A stretch of DNA of 64,000 bases from Prescottella soli (lineage in GTDB: Bacteria; Actinomycetota; Actinomycetes; Mycobacteriales; Mycobacteriaceae): the NCBI RefSeq assembly GCF_040024445.1, contig NZ_CP157276.1, positions 5,208,001 to 5,272,000 of the forward strand. The letters run 5' to 3'. Both the position numbers and the translations under genes were made by a program. Below are positions 57,760-64,000 of the stretch, piece after piece. The notes under the pieces were generated by a model, which was not told the origin of the DNA, did not search any database, and saw only the letters and a program-made list of their open reading frames with translations. Position 1 is the stretch's first letter; every line of letters starts with the position of its first letter.

Positions 57760-57793
57760 CGGCGCCCGCGATCCTTTCGGACCGCGGGCGCCG
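57760..57793. terminator. Bidirectional terminator between pimB' and fadD15
   Basis: A perfect 11-bp stem (57760-57770 with 57783-57793) with a 12-base loop lies between the convergent genes. Confidence 0.6.
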
Positions 57794-57806
57794 GTGTCGG
57801 GGCTGC

Positions 57807-59618
57807 CTACTTGCTGTAGATCTGCTCGATGTCGTCCGCGAAGCTCTGGTGGACGACGTTGCGCTTGAGCTTCAGCGTCGGGGTGAGCTCGCCGGTCTCC
57901 TCGGTGAAGTCCACCGGCAGGATGCGGTACTTCTTGATGGCCTCGGCGTGCGAGACGAGCTTGTTGGCGTCCGCGATGGCCGCGTCGATCTCGGCGGTGA
58001 GGTCGGCGTCCGCCAGCAGTTCGGCGACGGTGGTGCCGGCCGGCTTCCCGTTGCGCTCGTTCCATCCGGGCAGTGCCTCGGCGTCGATTGTGATGAGCGC
58101 GCCGATGAACGGCTTCTGGTCACCGACCACGATCGCCTGGCTGATGAGCGGGTGGGCGCGGAGGTGGTCCTCGAGCTGGGCCGGTGCGACGTTCTTGCCG
58201 CCCGCGGTGACGATGATCTCCTTCTTGCGGCCGGTGATGGTGATGTAGCCCTCGGAGTCGACGGTGCCGAGGTCTCCGGTGTGGAACCAGCCGTCCTCGA
58301 TGGCCTCCGCGGTGGCGGCCTCGTTGCGCCAGTAGCCGGTGAACACGACCGGGCCGCTCAGCATGATCTCACCGTCCTCCGCGATGCGGACGGAGTTGCC
58401 GGCCAACGGCTTTCCGACGGAGCCGACCTTCTGGTTGCCGATCGTGTTGACCGCGAACGCGGCGGTGGTCTCGGTCAGGCCGTAGCCCTCGTAGATCGTG
58501 ACGCCGATGCCCCGGAAGAAGTGGCCCAGTCGGGCGCCGAGCGGTGCGCCGCCCGAGATCGCCAGCTGGCACTTGCCGCCGAGCGCCGCCCGCAGCTTGG
58601 AGTACACCAGCTTGTCGAAGACGGCGTGCTTGAGGTTCAGCAGCAGACCGGGTCCGCCGTTGTCCTTCGCCTCGCTCCACGCGACCGCGGTGGTGGCGGC
58701 GGCGTCGAAGATCTTGCCCTTGCCCTCGCTGTGCGCCTTCTGCCGCGCGGTGTTGTACACCTTCTCGAACACGCGGGGCACCGACAGGATGAAGTCCGGC
58801 TTGAACTCGCCGAACGTCGGGACGAGGTTCGGAATGTCGCTGGTGTGGCCGAGCGTCGCGCCGGCGTCGAACGCGGCGATGCTGACGGCGCGGGCGAGCA
58901 CGTGCGCGAGCGGCAGGAACATCAGCGTGCTCACCCCCGGCGACGTGAGCAGTTCGCCGAGGTTCGACACGACGATGCCCTTCGACTCGGCGATGAGGTT
59001 CGAGTGCGTGAGCTGGCAGCCCTTGGGTCGTCCGGTGGTCCCGGAGGTGTAGATCAGGGTCGCCGGGTCGCTCGACTTCAGCGCCGTCGCCCGGGCCCGG
59101 ACCTCGTCGTCGGGGATGTCGGCCCCGTCCGCGCCGAGGATCGCGACCGCGCCCTCGTTGCCCGCGGAGGGTTCGATCTGGAGGACGGCGCGCAGATCGG
59201 GCGCGGCCTCGGCCACCTCGGCGACGGTCTTCGAGTGCTTGTCGGTCTCGACGATCAGGCCGATCGCGCCGGAGTCCTCGAGGATCCACCGCACCTGGTC
59301 GGCCGAGGAGGTCTCGTAGATCGGCACCGTGACACCGCCCGCGGACCAGATGGCGTAGTCGAGCAGCGGCCACTCGTAGCGCGTCGCGGACATCAGCGCG
59401 ACCCGGTCGCCCGGCTGGACACCGCGGGCGATCAGCCCCTTCGCGACCGTGATGACCTGGTCTGCGAACTCGCGGGCCGTGACATTCACCCACGAGCCGT
59501 TCACGAGGCGCCGGTACACGATGTGCCCGGGCTTCGTATCGGCGTAGGAGAAGACGGAGTCGACCGCGGATGCGTCCTCCGGGATGGTGAACGTGGCAGG
59601 AACGCTGAACTCGGGCAC
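57807..59618 (-). CDS. fadD15: Long-chain fatty acid-CoA ligase FadD15-like
   Basis: This 603-residue enzyme activates long-chain fatty acids with ATP and CoA. The start GTG 59618 (GGAGG six bases upstream) gives [14 protein letters not shown], matching FadD15 as remembered. AMP-binding motifs are visible: [16 protein letters not shown] near residue 176, [15 protein letters not shown], the hinge [31 protein letters not shown] and the catalytic lysine toward the C-terminus. It is convergent with pimB'. It probably provides acyl-CoA for envelope lipids such as acylated mannosides. Confidence 0.95.
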   Translation of the reverse strand: MPEFSVPATFTIPEDASAVDSVFSYADTKPGHIVYRRLVNGSWVNVTAREFADQVITVAKGLIARGVQPGDRVALMSATRYEWPLLDYAIWSAGGVTVPIYETSSADQVRWILEDSGAIGLIVETDKHSKTVAEVAEAAPDLRAVLQIEPSAGNEGAVAILGADGADIPDDEVRARATALKSSDPATLIYTSGTTGRPKGCQLTHSNLIAESKGIVVSNLGELLTSPGVSTLMFLPLAHVLARAVSIAAFDAGATLGHTSDIPNLVPTFGEFKPDFILSVPRVFEKVYNTARQKAHSEGKGKIFDAAATTAVAWSEAKDNGGPGLLLNLKHAVFDKLVYSKLRAALGGKCQLAISGGAPLGARLGHFFRGIGVTIYEGYGLTETTAAFAVNTIGNQKVGSVGKPLAGNSVRIAEDGEIMLSGPVVFTGYWRNEAATAEAIEDGWFHTGDLGTVDSEGYITITGRKKEIIVTAGGKNVAPAQLEDHLRAHPLISQAIVVGDQKPFIGALITIDAEALPGWNERNGKPAGTTVAELLADADLTAEIDAAIADANKLVSHAEAIKKYRILPVDFTEETGELTPTLKLKRNVVHQSFADDIEQIYSK

Positions 59619-59769
59619 GACGACCTCCGACACTGCAGATACTGACGAGTAGGGTTTGCTGGTCCTCACGATAGACCGGGGCAGCGTGATGTGCGGCACT
59701 GCCACCTACCTGCGGCTTGCCAGATGGGCATCCGTCCAGGTGTAGTCCAGATCACGGACCGAGACGCGC

Positions 59770-60174
59770 ATGTGTGAAGCTGTGAGAGTGAGCAGCATTC
59801 AGGTCGCCGACCAGACTTTCGTAGCAGCAGCCCCGGAGAAGGTGGCTGCCCGCGTGTCCGTGCCCGCGCGTTGGCGCGCGTGGTGGCCGGATCTCGTCCT
59901 CGACGTGCGCGAGGACCGGGGCGAGAAGGGTATCCGCTGGAGCGTCGCGGGGCCGCTCACCGGGACGATGGAAGTGTGGCTGGAGGCGGTCATGGACGGC
60001 ACCGTCGTCCACTACTTCCTGCACGCGGAGCCCACCGGGGTGAGCCCGCAGGGGCTGGCATCGCTCGATCTCGCCGGAATGAACCACGCCCGCCGCCTCG
60101 CCGGCAAGGAGATGACCTTCGAACTCAAGAAGCAGCTCGAAGCAGGCCGACCCGCGGGCGAGCCACCCGCGTAG
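59770..60174 (+). CDS. SRPBCC-like small protein
   Basis: This is a 134-residue protein with START-like features: SSIQVADQTFVAAAPEKVAARVSVPARWRAWWPDL, with the helix-grip strand then a Trp-rich loop, and a long C-terminal helix starting at NHARRLAGKEMTF. ATG 59770 or GTG 59788 may be used. It has no catalytic motif that I can identify. It lies upstream of a second SRPBCC gene and the ATPase gene, on the same strand, and opposite fadD15. These SRPBCC genes sit together in mycobacteria also (Rv2186c/Rv2185c, from memory). Confidence 0.75.
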   Translation: MCEAVRVSSIQVADQTFVAAAPEKVAARVSVPARWRAWWPDLVLDVREDRGEKGIRWSVAGPLTGTMEVWLEAVMDGTVVHYFLHAEPTGVSPQGLASLDLAGMNHARRLAGKEMTFELKKQLEAGRPAGEPPA

Positions 60175-60281
60175 GGAATTGTGCGTCCGCTCGGGAATCA
60201 TGTGAGATGAACGTGCGGTGAGACGCGTCGTGCGCCTCTCCAGCCCGCTGTGAGCCCTTTCTGAAAGGAAGCGTCCGAGGC

Positions 60282-60716
60282 ATGGCCGAGAAGACCAAGC
60301 GGTCGATCACCATCGACGCACCCGCCGAGCAGATCATGGGTGTGATCGCCGACTTCGACTCCTACCCGGCATGGGTGGAGGCGGCGAAGTCCGTCGAGGT
60401 CCTCGCGTCCGGGCCCGACGGCCGTGCCGAACAGGTCCGGTTCGTGCTCGACGCCGGCATGGTCAAGGACACGTACGTGTTGCGCTACCGCTGGGCGGCC
60501 GACGGGATGTCGGTCAGCTGGGAGCTCGTCTCCGGCGAGATCCAGAAGGCCCAGATCGGCTCGTACGCGCTCGAACCCGAGAACGACGGAACGCGCGTCA
60601 CCTACGAGCTGACCGTCGACCTCACCATCCCGATGATCGGGCTGTTCAAGCGCAAGGCGGAGAAGGTCATCACGGACACCGCGCTCAAGGAGCTCAAGAA
60701 GCGGGTGGAGGGCTGA
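60282..60716 (+). CDS. SRPBCC cyclase/dehydrase-type protein
   Basis: This is a 144-residue single-domain protein. It begins MAEKTKRSITIDAPAEQIMGVIADFDSYPAWVEAAKSVEV, the classic polyketide cyclase/dehydrase pattern, with strands such as VTYELTVDLTIPMIGLF. The C-terminal helix KAEKVITDTALKELKKRVEG ends it. It binds hydrophobic ligands by family; function not known. ATG 60282 has TGAAAGGAAG upstream. Its stop codon overlaps the CTG used as the probable start of the ATPase gene (CTGA), which suggests translational coupling. Confidence 0.88.
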   Translation: MAEKTKRSITIDAPAEQIMGVIADFDSYPAWVEAAKSVEVLASGPDGRAEQVRFVLDAGMVKDTYVLRYRWAADGMSVSWELVSGEIQKAQIGSYALEPENDGTRVTYELTVDLTIPMIGLFKRKAEKVITDTALKELKKRVEG

Positions 60717-61966
60717 GCGCCACCGAATCCGGCCGCGGCGGTGCCCAGGTCCGGCTGTTCCTCGGCAAGGGCGGGGTGGGACGCACGACGATGGCGGCGG
60801 CGACGGCCGTCGCCATCGCCGGCACCGGACGGAAGGTGCTCCTCGCATCGCTCGACCAGGCGCACTCGCTGACCGAGGTGCTCGACCGTCCCGTCGGACG
60901 CGGCCACGAGACCCCGGTGGCAGCCGGACTCGACGCCGTCGAGATCGACACGCTCGCACTGCTCGAGGAGCGCTATCGGGGACTCGTCGCGGTGCTCGCG
61001 CTCGGCGGATCTCACGATCACGGGGCCCAGTTCGCCGATCTCGCGCCCGAGGAACTGACGGGGTTGCCCGGCGTCGAGGACCTGCTCGGGCTGGGCGAGA
61101 TCGTCCGGCTCGCCGAGCAGGGACGCTGGGACGTCGTCGTCGTGGACTGTCCGCCGACGGCGGACGCGCTACGGGCGCTGGCCCTTCCGGACACGGTGTC
61201 CGGGTACGTCGATCGGGTGTGGCCGCAGCACCGGCGCGTCACCGCGGCAACGTCGTCGGACACGCGCCTGGCGTTCGCGGTCGCGATGCTCGACCGGGTC
61301 CTCGACGCGACCGCGGCGGTGTCGGCGCTGCTGACCGACCGGTCCAGGACCGCAGTGCGCGTGGTGACGTCGGCCGAACGCGTCGGGCTCGCCGAGACGC
61401 GGCGTGTCCTGTCCGCGGCCGCGCTCGCGGCCCTGCGGGTCGACGCGATCGTCGTGAACAAACTTCTGCCGCAGCTCGATTCGGGTGTCGACGGGGGCGG
61501 TGTCGGTGACTGGTACGGCACGCGCCGGGCCGCGCAGCAGGACGCGCTCGCCGATGTCGGGGCCGCGTCGGACGCGGCGGCGGTCCTGTCGGCCGACCAC
61601 CTGGCCGCCGAGCCGATAGGGTGGGATGCCCTCGACGGTCTCGCGCGCACGGTGTACTCCGATCGCGACGCGGTCGATCCGTCGGCGGAGTCCCTGAACG
61701 ACCGCACGCCGGTGCGGGTCGCGCTCGAATCCGGTTCGGGCGACCTGGAATCGGTGTACGCGATGCGGATGCACCTGCCGCTCGTCGACCCCGGGACGTT
61801 GACGTTGGGACGAGTGGAGGACGACTTGCTGGTGGGGGCGGACGGTAGACGCCGTCGTGTGCGCCTGGCGTCGGTGCTGCGTCGCTGCGTCGTGCGCGAC
61901 GCGGACTTCGACGGGGCCGATCTGGTGGTGCGGTTCGTCCCGGACCCGGCAGTGTGGCCGCAGTGA
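60713..61966 (+). CDS. Get3/ArsA-like ATPase with degenerate P-loop, apparent CTG start
   Basis: The product is about 417 residues. No ATG, GTG or TTG lies in frame between the overlap with the upstream gene and the P-loop, so a CTG at 60713, overlapping the previous stop as CTGA, is the most likely start. The nucleotide site reads LFLGKGGVGRTTM: the signature lysine (19) remains, but the invariant P-loop lysine is Arg24. DQAHSLTEVLD replaces the ArsA DPAHSL, and VVVDCPPTADALRALALP resembles the ArsA switch II. It may handle membrane proteins or anions, or be a nonhydrolysing relative. The next gene starts inside its stop codon (GTGA). Confidence 0.8.
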   Translation: MSATESGRGGAQVRLFLGKGGVGRTTMAAATAVAIAGTGRKVLLASLDQAHSLTEVLDRPVGRGHETPVAAGLDAVEIDTLALLEERYRGLVAVLALGGSHDHGAQFADLAPEELTGLPGVEDLLGLGEIVRLAEQGRWDVVVVDCPPTADALRALALPDTVSGYVDRVWPQHRRVTAATSSDTRLAFAVAMLDRVLDATAAVSALLTDRSRTAVRVVTSAERVGLAETRRVLSAAALAALRVDAIVVNKLLPQLDSGVDGGGVGDWYGTRRAAQQDALADVGAASDAAAVLSADHLAAEPIGWDALDGLARTVYSDRDAVDPSAESLNDRTPVRVALESGSGDLESVYAMRMHLPLVDPGTLTLGRVEDDLLVGADGRRRRVRLASVLRRCVVRDADFDGADLVVRFVPDPAVWPQ

Positions 61967-62337
61967 CCGGGGACCACGCCGAACTCACCGCGGAACTGAG
62001 GGCACTCGCGGAAACCGTCCTCGAACGGCTCGAGCCGATCCTGCAGAAGGTCGCCGCACCGGTGCCCGCGGAGCAGGTCGGGGACGCCGATTCCGGTCCC
62101 GCGTGCAGCACCTGCTCGTGGTGCCCGCTGTGCGCCCTGGCCGCCCTGATCCGTGGTGAACAGCACGATCTCGTGACGCTGCTCGCCGGTCAGGCGTCGG
62201 TGTTGCTCACTGCGCTGCGCGAGGCGCTCGACGCCCACGATCGCGCCGCCGGCGAGGCCGCAGCGGCGCCGTCCGACTCGTCGGCGTCGGCGTTCGTGCC
62301 GATCTCGGTGACGATCAAGGATCGCGAGCCGAGATAG
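61963..62337 (+). CDS. Small protein with CxxCxxCxxC motif
   Basis: This is a 124-residue protein from GTG 61963 (GTGA overlap with the ATPase stop). The centre carries CSTCSWCPLC, four cysteines each spaced by two residues, followed by ALAALIRGEQHDLVTLLAG. The N-terminal half is helical (ELRALAETVLERLEPILQKV) and the C-terminus is flexible and Ala/Ser-rich. The four cysteines could bind zinc or an iron-sulfur cluster. No family is recognised. Coupling to the ATPase suggests a partner or cofactor protein (Rv2183c in M. tuberculosis, from memory). Confidence 0.82.
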   Translation: MTGDHAELTAELRALAETVLERLEPILQKVAAPVPAEQVGDADSGPACSTCSWCPLCALAALIRGEQHDLVTLLAGQASVLLTALREALDAHDRAAGEAAAAPSDSSASAFVPISVTIKDREPR

Positions 62338-62386
62338 GCGGTACCCGGCGTACCGCCTCCGGGTCCGGGTCGGCACAATCAGCGAG

Positions 62387-63364
62387 GTGGACAGCACCGA
62401 ACTTCTCACCGTGGGCGTCGACGTCGGGGGAACGAGCATCCGGGCATCCGTCGTCGACGGTGACGGTGAGGTGCTCGACGTGACGCACGTGCCGACGCCG
62501 CACTCCGAGGACGCCCTCGAACACGGCATCGACCGGGCCGTCCGGGAACTCACGAACCGTCACGACGTCGCGGCGGTCGGCCTCGCGGTGGCGGGATTCG
62601 TCGACTCCGACCGCACCACGGTCCGGTTCGCCCCGCACCTGCCCTGGGTCGACGCGCCCGTCGCGCGCAGCCTCGGGAACCGTCTGGGCCTGCCCGTCGT
62701 CCTCGAACACGACGCGAATGCCGCGGCGTGGGCGGAGTGGCGCTTCGGCGCGGCCGCGGGCGGGCGCAACGTCGTCGTCGTCGCGATCGGCACCGGGATC
62801 GGGGCCGCACTGCTCATCGACGGCAGCCTCTACCGGGGAAGCTTCGGGGTGGCTCCGGAACTGGGACACCTGCAGGTGGTTCCGGAAGGCCGCGCGTGTG
62901 CGTGCGGCAAGCGGGGCTGCTGGGAGCGGTACTGCAGCGGCACGGCCCTGGTCGACACGGCGTTGGAGCTGCTCGCCGCGGACCCGTCCGCATCGACGGT
63001 CCTGGCCCGCGACGTCGCGGTCGATCCGGGCACGTTGACCGGCCGCCGGATCGCGGCGGCCGCCTCCGACGGGGACTCGTTGGCGCTGGCCACGTTTACG
63101 GATTTCGCGAAGTGGCTCGGGGTGGGCCTGGCCACCGTCTCGGACGTCTTCGACCCCGACCTGATCGTGATCTGCGGCGGCGTCGGCAGCTCCGCGCCGC
63201 TGTTCCTCGACGACGCCCGCGAGCACTATGCGCGACTGGTCACCGGTTCCGGGCATCGCCCGCTCGCCCGGATCAGGCACACCCTGCTCGGCGAGGCTGC
63301 CGGGATGATCGGTGCCGCGGACCTGGCGCGCGCGTCGTTGCGGGATCGCGCGCGCGGGAACTGA
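62387..63364 (+). CDS. ROK-family glucokinase
   Basis: This is a 325-residue kinase. The phosphate motif DVGGTSIRASVVDGDG is near residue 11, EHDANAAAWAEW is the sugar/ATP region with the catalytic aspartate, APELGHLQV (ExGH) is a zinc/sugar motif, and CACGKRGCWERYCSG carries the zinc cysteines (CxCGxxGCWE). All are standard for ROK glucokinases rather than repressors; no helix-turn-helix exists. GTG 62387 is used. The substrate is probably glucose with ATP, or polyphosphate in related proteins. Confidence 0.93.
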   Translation: MDSTELLTVGVDVGGTSIRASVVDGDGEVLDVTHVPTPHSEDALEHGIDRAVRELTNRHDVAAVGLAVAGFVDSDRTTVRFAPHLPWVDAPVARSLGNRLGLPVVLEHDANAAAWAEWRFGAAAGGRNVVVVAIGTGIGAALLIDGSLYRGSFGVAPELGHLQVVPEGRACACGKRGCWERYCSGTALVDTALELLAADPSASTVLARDVAVDPGTLTGRRIAAAASDGDSLALATFTDFAKWLGVGLATVSDVFDPDLIVICGGVGSSAPLFLDDAREHYARLVTGSGHRPLARIRHTLLGEAAGMIGAADLARASLRDRARGN

Positions 63365-63513
63365 ACCCGGAACCGCGCATCCGGGTAGAAGCGGGCGTCG
63401 CCCGGCCACCTGTGGCAGCGGTCGAGACTGCTGAGTACAGTCTTGGGCAAGGCGAGTCCGGGTCGAAGCCGGGGCGAACCCGAGGGGACTGAGCGCTCGG
63501 ACGGAAGGACACC

Positions 63514-64000
63514 ATGTGGTACTGGCTGTTTAAGTACGTGTTGTTGGGTCCTGCGTTGTGGCTCCTCAGTCGACCGAAAATCGAAGGCGCCGAGAACATT
63601 CCGACGGACGGCCCGGCGATTCTGGCCAGCAATCACCAGGCAGTGCTCGATTCCTTCTTCCTCCCGCTGCGGTGCCCGCGGCGCATCACGTTCCTCGCGA
63701 AGAGCGAGTACTTCACCGGCACCGGATTCAAGGGTCGGTTTCAGAAGTGGTTCTTCTCGGCCGTCGGCCAGGTGCCGATCGACCGCACCGGCGCTTCCGC
63801 CGCGAAGGACGCTCTCGACGCCGGCCTGCGGGTCCTCGCCCAGGGCAAGCTGCTCGGTATCTACCCGGAGGGCACCCGCTCGCCCGACGGTCGGCTGTAC
63901 AAGGGCAAGACCGGGATGGCCCGTCTCGCGCTCGAGTCCGGCGTCAAGGTCATCCCCGTCGCGATGATCGGTACCGCGAAGGTCAACCCGATCGGCTCGC
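63514..64000 (+). CDS. 1-acyl-sn-glycerol-3-phosphate acyltransferase (PlsC family), truncated at the window end
   Basis: The frame is open from ATG 63514 (ACGGAAGGAC upstream) to the last base, so the 3' end is outside the window; 162 codons are visible. The acyltransferase motifs are NHQAVLDS (HX4D) near residue 41, PIDRTG, and PEGTRSPDGRLYKG near residue 118, which complete the PlsC fold. The enzyme acylates lysophosphatidic acid or a similar acceptor on the membrane. It matches Rv2182c in M. tuberculosis (from memory). Upstream envelope-lipid genes (pimB', fadD15) agree with that role. Confidence 0.93.
   Translation, partial: MWYWLFKYVLLGPALWLLSRPKIEGAENIPTDGPAILASNHQAVLDSFFLPLRCPRRITFLAKSEYFTGTGFKGRFQKWFFSAVGQVPIDRTGASAAKDALDAGLRVLAQGKLLGIYPEGTRSPDGRLYKGKTGMARLALESGVKVIPVAMIGTAKVNPIGS

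Overview
The window is high-GC chromosomal DNA from a mycolic-acid actinomycete, most likely Rhodococcus or a close Nocardiaceae relative. GTG starts are frequent, and glnA1, glnE and glnA2 occur together. The bc1 Rieske subunit is extended, and a PimB'-type mannosyltransferase and a Hip1/CaeA-like lipoprotein protease are present. From memory, gene order from the CHAD protein (about 2.7 kb) to the acyltransferase at the right edge follows M. tuberculosis Rv2226 down to Rv2182c, in the reverse orientation. Genus and synteny are inferences from gene content; no search was run.

Layout. 1-2.7 kb: the 3' end of an RNB ribonuclease, an orphan HEAT-like protein and a degraded IS5-type transposase tail. 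2.7-7.8 kb: CHAD protein, proline iminopeptidase, a lipoprotein, panB and, divergently, the Hip1-like protease. 7.88-9.33 kb: an IS200/IS605-type element carrying only tnpB, with related hairpins at both ends. 9.4-20 kb: nitrogen assimilation (glnA2, glnE, glnA1 with a GlnR box), interrupted at 13.9-18.3 kb by an accessory block (GntR regulator, monooxygenase, Tat-exported phosphodiesterase-like enzyme, NlpC/P60 protein, NmrA-like reductase). 20-27 kb: RDD and DUF4191 membrane proteins, lipB-lipA, two small genes and the lipoylated E2 acyltransferase. This places lipoate synthesis beside a lipoate-dependent enzyme. 27.5-40.2 kb: aminopeptidase, gcvT, ilvE, an inserted SDR, cobUTS, DUF3043, glycerate kinase, an IscA-like protein, adoK and asnB. 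40.5-48.8 kb: the respiratory branch (ctaC, ctaF, ctaE-qcrC-qcrA-qcrB), with an intact and a broken DUF1254 gene inserted between ctaF and qcrB. 48.9-55.1 kb: trpD, a stand-alone Lrp-type sensor domain, a DEDDh/GIY-YIG nuclease, a c-di-AMP (ydaO) riboswitch and two NlpC/P60 cell-wall hydrolases. 55.2-64 kb: a membrane-anchored gluzincin, pimB', fadD15, two SRPBCC proteins, a Get3/ArsA-like ATPase with a degenerate P-loop, a small Cys-rich protein, a ROK glucokinase and a truncated acyltransferase gene.

Strong rho-independent-type hairpins separate most transcription units and are listed individually. I found no tRNA, rRNA or CRISPR array. The observations most worth checking are the unusual ATPase (CTG start, Arg in place of the P-loop Lys) with its translationally coupled CxxCxxCxxC protein, the tnpB element lodged upstream of glnA2-glnE, the riboswitch and GlnR box, and the decayed transposase and DUF1254 remnants.
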